A stretch of 49,542 nt of DNA, taken from Muribaculaceae bacterium (GTDB taxonomy: Bacteria > Bacteroidota > Bacteroidia > Bacteroidales > Muribaculaceae). The translations under genes and the position numbers were made by a program. The stretch's first letter is position 1; each line of letters starts with the position of its first letter. The stretch is taken from positions 1-49,542 of the forward strand of contig JAGCCU010000036.1 of assembly GCA_017651515.1 (NCBI GenBank), written 5' to 3'. The notes under the pieces were generated by a model. The model was not told the DNA's origin. It made no database searches and worked only from the letters and a program-made list of their open reading frames with translations. Positions 15,315 through 24,958 of this stretch are shown piece after piece.

Positions 15315-16397
15315 TTACTGCTGGACTTCCTTCACCAAATAGATGATTGTGGGGAAGTGGTCGCTAAAGCCGTTCAAGAATACTCCTGCACTGAAGGTTC
15401 GCATAGGATACCCTTGCCTATCACCCTCATTGGTTTTCAAAAACTCTCGGTTAAGCACCTCAGCACGGAAGAAAGTGAGTCGGTTCTTGTCTTTTCCCTC
15501 AAAGTCGCGGAGGAAATAGTCGCTCATGACTATCTGGTCGAAGAGGTTCCATCCGCCCTTGTAGGCTAGAGTTCCAATACCCTTGTCAAGTAGCTTCCAC
15601 CAAGGATTGTAAATGTCGCCCAAATCAACTGCATCTTTCCAGTCGCGACGTCCACGAAGCACCTTAGCCACACTGTTGTCCTGTGGATCATCGTTAAGGT
15701 CACCCATGAAGAAAATACCCTGATTGGGATCGTCAAGCAGCAGCGAGTCGATTGTCTCGCGTGCCATCTGAGCCGCAGCTTCACGCAGATAGCTGGACTG
15801 CTCTTGTCCACCCAGTCGCGATGGCCAGTGGTTGACAAGCACACTCACCTTCTCTCCAGCAAGCAGACCTGTTACGCACAATTGGTCGCGGGTACGTGAA
15901 TCAGGGTTAAAGAGGTCGCCATAGCCCAGCGCGTCATAGTAGCGCTTAGTGAGCCTCTGGTTAGTGACATTGAGCACCTTGAACACTCGCGGGTTATAGA
16001 GCAGACCAACGTCAACGCCACGGCGGTCGGGGCTGTCGTGGTGCACAATCTGGTAATGGCGGTTCTTAATCTCCGGCTGACGCACAAGGTCTTGCAGCAC
16101 GGTGATGTTCTCAATCTCACTCACACCTATCAGTGCTGGACCGTCGGGTGTGCCTGGAGTAACAATCTGGCTAATTGCGTAAGCCATGTTGTGCTGTTTC
16201 TTCATGTATTTCTCGTGGTTCCACTGGCGGGCGCCGCTGGGCGAGAATTCCAAGTCGTAAATGCCATTGTTGTTGATGGTATCAAACAAGTTCTCAAGGT
16301 TGTAGAACATCACGCCATACATATTGTAGCGCTTGTCCTGCGCAATCATTGGCAACAACACCAATGCGGCAAGGGCTATGATAGCTAATTTCTTCAT
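15315..16397 (-). CDS. Secreted endonuclease/exonuclease/phosphatase-family protein
   Basis: 360 residues with a Sec signal peptide (KKLAIIALAALVLLPMIAQ). The EEP (DNase I-like) fold is shown by FYNLENLFDTINN near the start (Asn and Glu metal ligands), IGVSEIENITVLQDLV (catalytic Glu), YQIVHHDSPDRRGVDVGLLY, VSVLVNHWPSRLGG, FFMGDLNDDPQD (catalytic Asp/Asn) and a final GFSDHFPTIIYL (SDH). All catalytic positions look intact. Exported members hydrolyse phosphodiesters in nucleic acids or sugar phosphates; substrate unknown. A matching promoter lies at 16427-16456 and a terminator follows, so it is a single-gene unit. Confidence 0.9.
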   Translation of the reverse strand: MKKLAIIALAALVLLPMIAQDKRYNMYGVMFYNLENLFDTINNNGIYDLEFSPSGARQWNHEKYMKKQHNMAYAISQIVTPGTPDGPALIGVSEIENITVLQDLVRQPEIKNRHYQIVHHDSPDRRGVDVGLLYNPRVFKVLNVTNQRLTKRYYDALGYGDLFNPDSRTRDQLCVTGLLAGEKVSVLVNHWPSRLGGQEQSSYLREAAAQMARETIDSLLLDDPNQGIFFMGDLNDDPQDNSVAKVLRGRRDWKDAVDLGDIYNPWWKLLDKGIGTLAYKGGWNLFDQIVMSDYFLRDFEGKDKNRLTFFRAEVLNREFLKTNEGDRQGYPMRTFSAGVFLNGFSDHFPTIIYLVKEVQQ

Positions 16398-16426
16398 TGC
16401 TATAGAGATTTATTGGTTGATGGCTA

Positions 16427-16456
16427 CAAAGGTACAAATAAATTGATAAATTTCAA
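16427..16456 (-). promoter_or_regulatory. Promoter of the endonuclease/phosphatase-fold gene
   Basis: On the minus strand: TTG (complement of 16454-16456), 19 bp spacer, TACCTTTG (complement of 16427-16434). The start codon is 30 nt downstream. Confidence 0.8.
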
Positions 16457-16488
16457 TTGATAATTAATATTTTTTTCTGTGTAGGGCT

Positions 16489-16530
16489 AAAAAGCAAGCA
16501 GTGCCACCTGGGGAATCCAGATGGCACTGC
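16489..16530 (-). terminator. Rho-independent terminator of the M16 peptidase gene
   Basis: A 14-bp stem (16498-16511 with 16517-16530) and 5-nt loop. The single mismatch on the plus strand becomes a G-U pair in the minus-strand RNA. The RNA then continues with TTGCTTTTT (complement of 16489-16497). Confidence 0.92.
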
Positions 16531-16556
16531 GATGTGGTTAATTGCATTTATGGAGA

Positions 16557-19382
16557 TTACTCCTCTGGCATCATGACCACTTCCACGCTGTTGCCCGAAG
16601 CGAGCACGTTGCGAACGAATGCGGTAACCTTCTCAGGAGTAACTGCATTTACAACATTCTTATATTCGGTGAAGTTGTCATAACCACGACCCACATACAT
16701 GCTTAGGACGTTGAGCCAGTGACCATTCTCCTTAGCTGCAGTGTCATAGTTCTTAATCAAAGCCTCCTTGATGTCGGCGAGAGTAGCTGCGTCAACCACC
16801 TTACCGGCATTGAGCATCTCTTCACGCATGATCGACAGGGCCATGTCGGCCTTTTCAGGCTTCATAGGAACAACACCCATGATGGTCGAGAACACACGGT
16901 CGCCCACAAGTCCAACAGAACCGCTGGCACCAGCCGAATAGGCTGCACCGGCATCTTCGCGAATCTTCTGCAGATAGATCTTGTCGAGCACTTCGCCTGC
17001 TATGTTGGCCAAAACGGTGTTCTCCAGAGAGTAAGGCATATCGGTGTTGTACCAATACATGCGAGCCATAGCCTTAGGAGTTTCCATCTTGCGGGTGAAG
17101 CTGTTCACAACTGCACCCACGGGACGCTCTTCAACATTCTTCCAGTTCTCGGTCACGCCATTAGTTGGCAATGTGGCGATGTACTGGCAGAGATATTTAC
17201 GAATTGAGTCGTTGTCGAAAGCACCCACTACGTAGAAGATGTAATCAGCAGCGTTTGCAGTACGCTCCTTAGCCATTTGGAGAATGCGGTCGTAGTTCAC
17301 GTCGGCCAGGTCTTCGGCATTGAATGGCTTGTCGCGCCAGTTGTGGTTGTTCAGAGTCACCTGTACTGAGTCACTGAACACAGCCTCTGGCTGCAGGTTC
17401 TTGTTCTTGAGTACGGTTTCGAGCTGAGTCATGAGATTGTTATATGCCTTTTCGTCCTTACGGATGTCGGTGAAGGTGAGGTAGGCAAGCTGGAACATGG
17501 TCTCAGTGTCCTTAACGGTAGATTGTCCGTTCAGGCGCTCATAGCTGGTCGAAAGCGACAGGTTTGCGCTGGCCTGCTTGCCGGCCATGGCCTTCTGGAG
17601 TTCAGTGTTGTCGAATTCACCCAGACCGCTCATCATCAGCGCATAGTCAAACATCTCACAGTTGGCCCAGTCTTCCTTGTCGTAGAGTGAGCTGCCTCCC
17701 TTCGATTCAGCATAGAGGCGCACTTCGTTCTCCTTGAAGTCGGTCTTCTTGAGGATAACCTTCACGCCATTGCTCAAGATGAGGTCGTCATAGCCTAATT
17801 TGTCATTCTTCGACTCAGCGAGGATTGTGCCTGGCTTGGGCAGTTCGGCAATAAGGGGCTCGTTCTTCACGTTGTCAACGTATGCCTCCATCGGGGTGTT
17901 GCGTGCATCTGACACGGAATTGGTGAGTCCGGCCACTGTTGGATATACGGCACCGTCCTTCTCCTGGTTGAAGTTCATCACAACCATGTTCTTCTCATCC
18001 TGTGGAATGAGTTCGGTGAGAGCCTCGTTGATGAGTTCAACTGGGATATTTGGAACAAGTTGCTGCATGATTTGGTATTCCTGCTCGATGCTGGCAATGG
18101 GTTCGCCATCGATATAGTTGGCTGCGAAGCTGCGTCCATAGCGCTCATTGCTGATTTTATTGCGCTCGTTGTACTGCCTTTCAAGGCCTGAGAGGTATTC
18201 CGACTTTGCACGTTCATATTCGGTGGCCGTGAAGCCGTACTTGCTGGCACGCAATGCCTCGACCATGACGGCCTGCAGAGCTTCTTCAGTCTTACCCTCT
18301 TTGGGCAGTGCATACATGTTGAAGGCACCTTTGGTGCGGCTTAACAGGTAGTCACCATCGTATGCGCCAGCCTGGATGAATGGGCAGTCGGGTTCCTGAG
18401 ACTTTTCAGTGAAACGCTGACTGAACATAGAGCCAATCATGTCGGTGATATATTCGCTAATCATGTACATGATAGACTGCTTCTCTTCGCGAGTCTCATT
18501 TTCGTGCTTGAACATGAGCTGAACTAAGCTGTAGGGCTGTTCCTTGTCTTTGTCAACTACGATGATTGGAGTGTCGTTATCGGGTACTGGTTCATCAACC
18601 ACCTGTGCGGCATCGGCTGCTGGAGCAGGGATAGGACCAAACATTTCATTGATTTTGTTTACCATGTAATCCACATCAACATCACCAACAACGATGATAG
18701 CCTGATTGTCAGGACGATACCACTTGTGGTAATAGTCACGCAGTTCATTGTACTTGAAGCCGTCAACAACGCTCATCAAACCGATAGGCATGCGAAGGCC
18801 ATATTTCGATCCAGGATACAGAGTCTCGAGGTTGTTCTCGTACATACGCTGCGAGGCACTGCGACGCAGACGCCATTCCTCATGAATCACACCACGTTCC
18901 TTGTCAATCTCCTCGTCTTCAAGAAGCAGGCCGCATGACCAGTCGCGCAGGATGAGCAAGCACGAGTCGAGGGCACTCTGGCGTGTGCTGGGCACGTCAT
19001 TAATGTTATATACCGTCTGGTCGGTGCTTGTGTAAGCATTAAGATCTTTACCAAATTCCACACCTAGAGTACGAGTGTAATCAATAACACCCTTACCTTC
19101 GCCATGGAAGTTCTCAGTGCCGTTAAAAGCCATGTGCTCCAAGAAGTGTGCCAAACCACGCTGGCTTTCCTCTTCCTGGATGGAACCTACACGCTGGGCG
19201 ATGTAGAAGTTGACACGATGTTCAGGATAATCGTTGTGACGAACGTAATAGGTAAGTCCGTTGTCAAGTTTGCCGATGCGCACGTCTGGATCAACTGGGA
19301 TAGGTGGCATCTGAGGCATCTGTGCCATGGCAGCCATCGAAGTGAGTAAAAGGGCTGCTGCCAAGAATTTTCTGATAAACAT
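16557..19382 (-). CDS. M16 (pitrilysin) family zinc peptidase, secreted
   Basis: 941 residues, the usual size for two M16 modules fused in one chain. A signal peptide (FIRKFLAAALLLTSMAAMA) is followed by a Met/Pro-rich linker. The inverted zinc motif HFLEH occurs at His79-Glu82-His83 in GLAHFLEHMAFNGTENF; the third ligand is probably Glu162 in KERGVIHEEWRLR. The second half (from about 500) has the M16_C fold, with RMYWYNTDMPYS and REDAGAAYSAGASGSVG, the substrate-binding Arg/Tyr region. It degrades peptides in the periplasm. A second HxxEH is absent, as is normal for the inactive half. Monocistronic, with a clear terminator. Confidence 0.95.
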   Translation of the reverse strand: MFIRKFLAAALLLTSMAAMAQMPQMPPIPVDPDVRIGKLDNGLTYYVRHNDYPEHRVNFYIAQRVGSIQEEESQRGLAHFLEHMAFNGTENFHGEGKGVIDYTRTLGVEFGKDLNAYTSTDQTVYNINDVPSTRQSALDSCLLILRDWSCGLLLEDEEIDKERGVIHEEWRLRRSASQRMYENNLETLYPGSKYGLRMPIGLMSVVDGFKYNELRDYYHKWYRPDNQAIIVVGDVDVDYMVNKINEMFGPIPAPAADAAQVVDEPVPDNDTPIIVVDKDKEQPYSLVQLMFKHENETREEKQSIMYMISEYITDMIGSMFSQRFTEKSQEPDCPFIQAGAYDGDYLLSRTKGAFNMYALPKEGKTEEALQAVMVEALRASKYGFTATEYERAKSEYLSGLERQYNERNKISNERYGRSFAANYIDGEPIASIEQEYQIMQQLVPNIPVELINEALTELIPQDEKNMVVMNFNQEKDGAVYPTVAGLTNSVSDARNTPMEAYVDNVKNEPLIAELPKPGTILAESKNDKLGYDDLILSNGVKVILKKTDFKENEVRLYAESKGGSSLYDKEDWANCEMFDYALMMSGLGEFDNTELQKAMAGKQASANLSLSTSYERLNGQSTVKDTETMFQLAYLTFTDIRKDEKAYNNLMTQLETVLKNKNLQPEAVFSDSVQVTLNNHNWRDKPFNAEDLADVNYDRILQMAKERTANAADYIFYVVGAFDNDSIRKYLCQYIATLPTNGVTENWKNVEERPVGAVVNSFTRKMETPKAMARMYWYNTDMPYSLENTVLANIAGEVLDKIYLQKIREDAGAAYSAGASGSVGLVGDRVFSTIMGVVPMKPEKADMALSIMREEMLNAGKVVDAATLADIKEALIKNYDTAAKENGHWLNVLSMYVGRGYDNFTEYKNVVNAVTPEKVTAFVRNVLASGNSVEVVMMPEE

Positions 19383-19441
19383 AATGTTAATTATTTAGTT
19401 AATTAAATGATAAAGTTTCGTTGCATAGTTTAGAATCGCGA

Positions 19442-19449
19442 CAAAATTA
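19442..19449 (-). promoter_or_regulatory. Probable -7 box of the M16 peptidase gene
   Basis: The complement reads TAATTTTG. Candidate -33 TTG elements are not at the usual distance, so only the -7 box is proposed. The leader would be about 55 nt. The rest of 19383-19603 shows nothing else recognisable. Confidence 0.45.
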
Positions 19450-19603
19450 CAAAAATATTCACAATCTGTAATACAATCAGCCTATAATTTTGCTATCCTT
19501 GCGACACATTTCACCCATTAGACGCAAATCATCCTCAAAAAATTACATTAATAAATGTTAATTCATGTGTAGGCATCGAAAAGACTTCTTACCAAATATT
19601 GGT

Positions 19604-20602
19604 CTAAGGGAGCGAATTGATGGCAGCAGTGACTGAGGATCCACGATATTGGATGTACCCTATTGAATCTGTAGCGACGAAATAAGGTGCTGAAGGGATA
19701 CGCAAATCTCGTACCGCGGCATCCATCACTCCGCCAGGCACCCAATAATGCTTCCATGTGACACTGTCGTCACGACACTTTGCCTTCCACTGCATAGTAT
19801 CAGGATCAACAAGCACATCAGCTACCATTAATTGGTCACTGCCTGCAGATTCAAGTTTTCTTTTTATTGCAGCAATTATCTCATTACGATTCTCAAGATC
19901 GTTAGACCAAAAATAAAGCAGCGCAGGTTTACCTTTCAGAGCAACCTGTTCAAAATCGCCGCTTGCGCCACACAGATTCAAATTCGTCATTTTTTTCACT
20001 GCCTTATTCGAATAGTAATTTGAAAGCCACTCAACCGACGACAATAGATGTTCGGGACGAGCTTCCGGCGCAATTAGGTTGAGTAGCGGTTCCTTGACCA
20101 GAGCACTGGCCAAATCACTGTGGTCGAAAAGGAGTAATAATGTGGAACTCAGCTGCTTGGGGTGTTCTTTGACCCATTTTTCTATCTCTTTGTCGAGAGC
20201 TGCACTCGGAGACTTCTCATAAAGTGCCGAATGCGAGTTACGGAATGCCATCCACTGTTCGGTAGCCTCATTGCCGCTGACTTTTATTTCCTTTGGCTTA
20301 TCTATCGTTCCTTCAATCTTTATATGGTCGCCATTCTGCGCGGCAAAACGCGCCAACATCATGCCTCGTGAAGCCATTACCGTAACCAGGGTCAACTGAC
20401 TACTTACACATTCGGTCTCAATCTTGCCATCTTTTGCTGCCAAGACATCATCTACGGCTCCAAAATCACCTTGATAGATTAAATGAACACTCTGGGAGCC
20501 AAGACCTTTAATATTAATATCTACTTTAATGTAATCCTGCTTGCATGACATGACCGATATAACTGTCAGCACACACAGTACTACCCTAAAGATCGTTTTC
20601 AT
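19604..20602 (-). CDS. Lipoprotein with degenerate thioredoxin-like domain
   Basis: I choose the ATG at 20602 because it gives a compact lipoprotein signal with lipobox ISVMSC (Cys20); ATGs at 20608 and 20611 are possible. The start overlaps the end of the upstream gene by 17 bp. The N-terminal about 110 residues (VDINIKGLGSQSVHLIYQGD, GDHIKIEGTIDKPKEIKVSG) look like the DUF4369 domain found before TlpA-type thioredoxins in Bacteroidota. A helical middle follows. In the C-terminal domain, KGKPALLYFWSNDLENRNEI occupies the place where FWATWCGPC would stand, so both redox cysteines are missing, and a cis-Pro-like RIPSAPYFVATDS is retained. Likely periplasmic and structural rather than a disulfide oxidoreductase. 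Confidence 0.72.
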   Translation of the reverse strand: MKTIFRVVLCVLTVISVMSCKQDYIKVDINIKGLGSQSVHLIYQGDFGAVDDVLAAKDGKIETECVSSQLTLVTVMASRGMMLARFAAQNGDHIKIEGTIDKPKEIKVSGNEATEQWMAFRNSHSALYEKSPSAALDKEIEKWVKEHPKQLSSTLLLLFDHSDLASALVKEPLLNLIAPEARPEHLLSSVEWLSNYYSNKAVKKMTNLNLCGASGDFEQVALKGKPALLYFWSNDLENRNEIIAAIKRKLESAGSDQLMVADVLVDPDTMQWKAKCRDDSVTWKHYWVPGGVMDAAVRDLRIPSAPYFVATDSIGYIQYRGSSVTAAINSLP

Positions 20603-21296
20603 CTTCATCATTATTATAATTTTCAAGTTCGGGAATAGGTAATGGCGGTGGAAGTTTATTTCCGGAATTGGTAACAAGTATTCCCACCACGCCTATCGCA
20701 AGCATTACTAAACTAGGCATTATCTCGTCCAACGTAAAATAATGGACATCCTTTGGAATGAACAGCAGTATGAAAGTCAGACAACTGTAGGCGATAAACT
20801 TGATAATCTTTTTGAAAAAACCAACCGGTGATGCTTTGAATCCGCCCACATAGACAAACAGCCCTATAAAAATCCAAAAGCCAGCCATGAGCATGATGGC
20901 TTCGTATTGCTGTTCGTTCATCTGTCCCCAAATGGCATTGCCGCTTCTAAAGTCAATGCCTTCAATTTCGGGTGTGGTGTAAGTGCCGTCGGCAGCCTTC
21001 TCAATACTTTCAGTTACACTATCTACCGTGACATCCACCACATCGGCAACAAGTGCATGATAGATGTCGGGCAACAACTCATAACTTGCAATTCCAGCGA
21101 GCACTATCAGGATCACGAAAAGTTTGTCCTTTATCCATTTGCCAAACTTATTGGGCTTCCATCCCAAGCGTGGATCACGTTCGCTAAGCTTATACATTGC
21201 ATAACAGTATAATAGGCCTACAACAAATTGCACCAAAAACGCAGCATAAAACTGCCACTTGGTCATCATGGGCAAAGAAGAAACGTCCATAGTCAT
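20586..21296 (-). CDS. Predicted inner-membrane protein, unknown function
   Basis: 236 residues with about five hydrophobic segments (WQFYAAFLVQFVVGLLYCYA, DKLFVILIVLAGIASYELL, IMLMAGFWIFIGLFVYVGG, FIAYSCLTFILLFIPKD, IMPSLVMLAIGVVGILVTN). A soluble loop of about 55 residues (DVTVDSVTESIEKAADG to RSGNAIWGQMN) lies between the second and third, and the tail is Pro-rich then acidic (KLPPPLPIPELENYNNDEDE). I do not recognise the family. Its 3' end overlaps the start of the thioredoxin-like lipoprotein gene, suggesting translational coupling and a shared process at the envelope. Confidence 0.7.
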   Translation of the reverse strand: MTMDVSSLPMMTKWQFYAAFLVQFVVGLLYCYAMYKLSERDPRLGWKPNKFGKWIKDKLFVILIVLAGIASYELLPDIYHALVADVVDVTVDSVTESIEKAADGTYTTPEIEGIDFRSGNAIWGQMNEQQYEAIMLMAGFWIFIGLFVYVGGFKASPVGFFKKIIKFIAYSCLTFILLFIPKDVHYFTLDEIMPSLVMLAIGVVGILVTNSGNKLPPPLPIPELENYNNDEDENDL

Positions 21297-21310
21297 TTAG
21301 TTTTGTGGCG

Positions 21311-21318
21311 CAAAGGTA
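21311..21318 (-). promoter_or_regulatory. Probable -7 box of the membrane-protein/thioredoxin-like operon
   Basis: The complement reads TACCTTTG, 15 nt upstream of the start codon at 21296. No TTG at the usual -33 distance. Confidence 0.5.
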
Positions 21319-21372
21319 GGTAAATTATTCAACATATTCACTGCAAAAGACGGTTGTTTTTGAACAACAGGC

Positions 21373-21403
21373 TTGTTACAATAGTCAAAAAGGTGTAACT
21401 TTG
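21373..21403 (+). promoter_or_regulatory. Promoter of the polysaccharide export locus
   Basis: TTG (21373-21375), 20 bp spacer, TAACTTTG (21396-21403). It sits 20 nt before the TTG start codon of the flippase gene and supports that start. Confidence 0.85.
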
Positions 21404-21422
21404 GCGCGAAAAACAAACAGCC

Positions 21423-22844
21423 TTGGACAACAGAAATACGGCACGGTGGAATAAGTTTGTGCACGACATTGGCATCTACAGCGTGGGCAACATAGGAGCG
21501 AAGCTAATTACGTTCCTGTTGGTTCCTATATACACGTATTTCATTCCCGACACAGCACAATTCGGCTACTTCGACATCTGCCTGACAGCAACTTTCCTGC
21601 TGTCGCCAATCATCACACTCAATCTTAGCAGCGGATTATTGCGCTATCTGCTTGATGCCCCAGACAACAACACAAAACAAGTTGTCACTACAAGCGCTGT
21701 GCAAATGCTGGTACGCACTTTGACAATATCGGTAGTCATACTGCTGATTATATCGTGTTTTTTCACTATCAAATACCACTGGCTTGCTTTGGCATTGATG
21801 CTTAGCGTTACGGCAAATGACGTTTATGGACAACTCGCACGCGGACTCGGACTAAACAAAGTATTTGTAAGCATAGGCATTGCAACTGCATTTCTTGTCA
21901 CCGTGCTAAGTCTAGTCATGGTAGCATTGCTGGGAATGGGTATCACCGGAGTTTTCTGGGCAAACATTCTGGCACGTATCTGTCCTATTATCATTGTTGA
22001 ATTACGCCAACGTCTACTTGCTAACCACCTCATACACAATATTCAATGGCGAGAACAGGCAAAGCAACTACTGCGATACTCTCTGCCATTGCTTCCCACC
22101 GTCATCATTTGGTGGGTTCTGTCTTTCGGCGATCGTTGGTTCGTACTTTGGGCTGTAGGAGCCAAGGCCAACGGTGTATATGCTGTAGCAGCACGATTTA
22201 CAGGCATCATATACACATTTGCCATCATCATTCTTCAGGCATGGCAAGAAACCGCCATACTTCAATACAAAAGCAAGGATCGGGACAGCTTCTTCTCACA
22301 GATCTTTACAATCTTCATCTTTGCTTTATGCTCCATCATTATCGCATATACAACGGCCCTTAAAATATGCTATCCCTGGTTAGTGGACACCCACTACATC
22401 GACAGCCTGCAATATATTTACCCTATGACTGTAGCTGCCGGCATCTACAGTGTAGCCAACTTCCTTGAAATGGGATATCAGTGCTCACAGCAGACCCACC
22501 GAGCATTGGCGCCGAGCATTGTTACCTGCATAGTCAACGTAGTTCTCAATCTAATACTAGCTCCTTTGTGGGGGTGCTGGGGTGTTATCGCTGCATCCAC
22601 TTTGTCATTCATAGTCTTTGCCATTTACCGCGGTATCGACACACGCCGATTCTTCACCCTTCGACCCAGCTCACGAGTATTCGCACCTATTGCCATGCTT
22701 GCGTTATGTGGTATTGCCTACTATGCACAATTACCCTGGTGGCTTTATCTCTCTATTAATGTTACGGCACTCTTTTTCATTATCTTTAGTCTGCCGCTTC
22801 AACTGCGAAAATCAGCTATAAATAAAATAATACAGCATCATTGA
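21423..22844 (+). CDS. Polysaccharide flippase, Wzx-like (MOP superfamily)
   Basis: 473 residues with 12-14 hydrophobic helices. It starts with TTG; the next in-frame ATG is deep inside the protein, and the promoter lies just upstream. The N-terminus FVHDIGIYSVGNIGAKLITF then LLVPIYTYFIPDTAQFG is the typical opening of Wzx/RfbX lipid-linked oligosaccharide flippases (helix 1 with Gly, PIYTR-like). The internal LLPTVIIWWVLSFGDRWF (about 222-239) matches the conserved mid-protein loop. It should move undecaprenyl-linked repeat units to the periplasmic face. First gene of the locus; wza follows after 29 bp. Confidence 0.9.
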   Translation: MDNRNTARWNKFVHDIGIYSVGNIGAKLITFLLVPIYTYFIPDTAQFGYFDICLTATFLLSPIITLNLSSGLLRYLLDAPDNNTKQVVTTSAVQMLVRTLTISVVILLIISCFFTIKYHWLALALMLSVTANDVYGQLARGLGLNKVFVSIGIATAFLVTVLSLVMVALLGMGITGVFWANILARICPIIIVELRQRLLANHLIHNIQWREQAKQLLRYSLPLLPTVIIWWVLSFGDRWFVLWAVGAKANGVYAVAARFTGIIYTFAIIILQAWQETAILQYKSKDRDSFFSQIFTIFIFALCSIIIAYTTALKICYPWLVDTHYIDSLQYIYPMTVAAGIYSVANFLEMGYQCSQQTHRALAPSIVTCIVNVVLNLILAPLWGCWGVIAASTLSFIVFAIYRGIDTRRFFTLRPSSRVFAPIAMLALCGIAYYAQLPWWLYLSINVTALFFIIFSLPLQLRKSAINKIIQHH

Positions 22845-22873
22845 CGTTATTATGATAAATATATAGATAACTA

Positions 22874-23680
22874 ATGAAAACGAAATTATATATAGCTTTT
22901 GTGTTGTGCTTAACCATGATGTCCTGCACAACGGTTAAGGATAACAACCTTGCGTATTTCAAGGACCTTCCTCAACAGGCCACAGGTACACTTCCTGCGA
23001 CTCAAGACCTTGGAATCCGTATTCAGCCCGACGATGAACTGTGCATTACCGTGTCGTCGATGGTACCCGAAGCCACGGCAATGTTCAATGCTCCACTCAA
23101 CAACAGCGCACAACGCGGCGACGTGAACACCACCGCATCGCCACGCCTTGCCACCCATGTGGTGGACAAAGACGGCTACATCACCATGCCCATGATAGGT
23201 CGCCTGCATGCCGCAGGAATGACGACTTCACAGCTTGAACAGGAAATCTCGTCACTTGTAGCACAAAGCGTAAAAGACCCCTATGTGCAGGTTCAATTTC
23301 TAGGATTCTATGTAGATGTGATGGGCGAAGTTAAAGAACCTAAGAGACTCACGGTGACCCGCGAACGATTCACTGTCCTCGATGCGCTTGCGGAGTGCGG
23401 AGACCTCACTGAATGGGGTGAGCGCACGGGGGTCATAGTAATCCGTTCGTTCAATGGAGCCAACACATACTATCGCTTGAATCTTGCCGACAGCCAGTTG
23501 ATGGCATCGCCTGCATTCTATCTGCAACAGAATGACGTCGTATACGTAGAGCCAAACAAGATAAAGATTGACAACTCAAAGTATAACCAGAACAACGCAT
23601 TCAAACTCTCGGTTATATCAACCATAACAAGCGCAGTGAGCGTGGTTGCTTCACTTGTAATTGCTCTTGCAGTGAAATAG
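22874..23680 (+). CDS. Outer-membrane polysaccharide export lipoprotein, Wza-like
   Basis: 268 residues. Lipoprotein signal with lipobox TMMSC (Cys18). The poly-export domain starts at LGIRIQPDDELCITVSS and continues through HVVDKDGYITMPMIGRLHAAGMT; an SLBB-type domain follows (YVQVQFLGFYVDVMGEVKEP, then FTVLDALAECGDLTEWGERT). The C-terminus has a hydrophobic segment (about 246-267), typical of the shorter Bacteroidota/BexD-type proteins. It should form the exit channel for the polymer together with the Wzz protein encoded downstream. Lies between wzx and wzy with 29 and 18 bp gaps. Confidence 0.92.
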   Translation: MKTKLYIAFVLCLTMMSCTTVKDNNLAYFKDLPQQATGTLPATQDLGIRIQPDDELCITVSSMVPEATAMFNAPLNNSAQRGDVNTTASPRLATHVVDKDGYITMPMIGRLHAAGMTTSQLEQEISSLVAQSVKDPYVQVQFLGFYVDVMGEVKEPKRLTVTRERFTVLDALAECGDLTEWGERTGVIVIRSFNGANTYYRLNLADSQLMASPAFYLQQNDVVYVEPNKIKIDNSKYNQNNAFKLSVISTITSAVSVVASLVIALAVK

Positions 23681-23698
23681 CACTGCACCTCACCACAC

Positions 23699-24958
23699 AT
23701 GATCAGGCTAGACAAAATATGCATCTGGACTTTTATCACCTGCTTCGCCCTGATGATGTGGAGCGGATCGCTGGTCAAGTGGATTGACGAATTGTGCTGC
23801 TATACGCTTTTGCTAACAGGCTTTCTCGACTGCTTGATAAATCATAGGTGGCGTGCCTACCTGCCGCTATGGCTGCTGCTTGGCATTATGACGGTCTATG
23901 TTGTTTACTCAACCTTCAAGGGATTCAACACTCTGCCCTATATCATGATGGATGCCATCATCTCGCTCAAACCGTTTGTGCCGTTTATGGTAATATTAGC
24001 TATAAAGCCACAGTTGAACATCACTGAGCGACAAATCATTAAGGTGCTAGCCGTAATTAATGTGCTCGAGGCTCTTGTGTTGCTATTCATGCCCATCACT
24101 AGGGAATACACACTCAATATTCACATCATGTTCATCGGAACGACGTGCATGGTGGCTGCAATGACTTATTTCTACTGCAGCACTGATGACAAGGGGCACG
24201 TTGCTCGTCACCATCTGGCTGTGGTACTAACTATGATTGCCATAGGCCTTGCCTGTACCCGTGCTAAATACTATGCCGAGACTGTGCTGGCGTTGTTCTT
24301 ATTCCTGCTCTACAAACCAAATATGTTCAAGGGAGTGAAACCGCAGTATTGGGTGCTTTCACTTGTAGTTATAGCAGCAGTTGTAGCGGTGAGCTGGAAT
24401 AAGTTCTCATACTACTTTATCACTGGCAACAGTGAAACGTTCGACCCCACCGTAGCTGAATCGTTTGCCCGTCCAGTGCTGTATGCCACTGGAGGCCTGA
24501 TTCTCATCGACCACTTTCCGTTAGGCTCAGGACTGGCCTCATTTGCCAGCTACCCCTCTTCGGTCAACTATTCCAGCCTTTACCACGAATACGGCATCAG
24601 CAAGATTTATGGTTTGTCGGAAGCCATGCCCGACTTCATCTGTGATGCATTCTACCCATTGTTGGCTCAATTCGGTATTGTTGGCATCGCTCTGTTCATC
24701 ATCTATCTTGTATGGGCCGTCAAGCAGGTAAAAAGTCTTTCCGGCATTGATGCCGGACGATTTCGCGCTCTCATGGCTGTTGCATTAATGGTAATTTGCT
24801 TCCTGCTTGTGGAAAGTGTGGCAAGTACCGTTCCCATGCAGTCGTGGGGCATGCTGGCGATGATGCTCATGGCATTTGTAGCTAGTGAACCTCATGCTGT
24901 TATTATTGAAAACAATAAAAAATCATTATACAATGAACGACAATTCACAAGTGCTTGA
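23699..24958 (+). CDS. O-antigen polymerase/ligase-like membrane protein (Wzy)
   Basis: 419 residues with about ten transmembrane helices and a large periplasmic loop near 245-310 (YFITGNSETFDPTVAESFAR, then FPLGSGLASFASYPSSVNYS), which has the RPxL/G-x-G-x-G layout of O-antigen ligase/polymerase (Wzy_C) proteins. It probably links repeat units delivered by the flippase at the periplasmic face of the inner membrane. Identity rests on topology and locus position; sequence conservation in this family is low. Its last 26 bp overlap the start of the chain-length gene. Confidence 0.8.
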   Translation: MIRLDKICIWTFITCFALMMWSGSLVKWIDELCCYTLLLTGFLDCLINHRWRAYLPLWLLLGIMTVYVVYSTFKGFNTLPYIMMDAIISLKPFVPFMVILAIKPQLNITERQIIKVLAVINVLEALVLLFMPITREYTLNIHIMFIGTTCMVAAMTYFYCSTDDKGHVARHHLAVVLTMIAIGLACTRAKYYAETVLALFLFLLYKPNMFKGVKPQYWVLSLVVIAAVVAVSWNKFSYYFITGNSETFDPTVAESFARPVLYATGGLILIDHFPLGSGLASFASYPSSVNYSSLYHEYGISKIYGLSEAMPDFICDAFYPLLAQFGIVGIALFIIYLVWAVKQVKSLSGIDAGRFRALMAVALMVICFLLVESVASTVPMQSWGMLAMMLMAFVASEPHAVIIENNKKSLYNERQFTSA

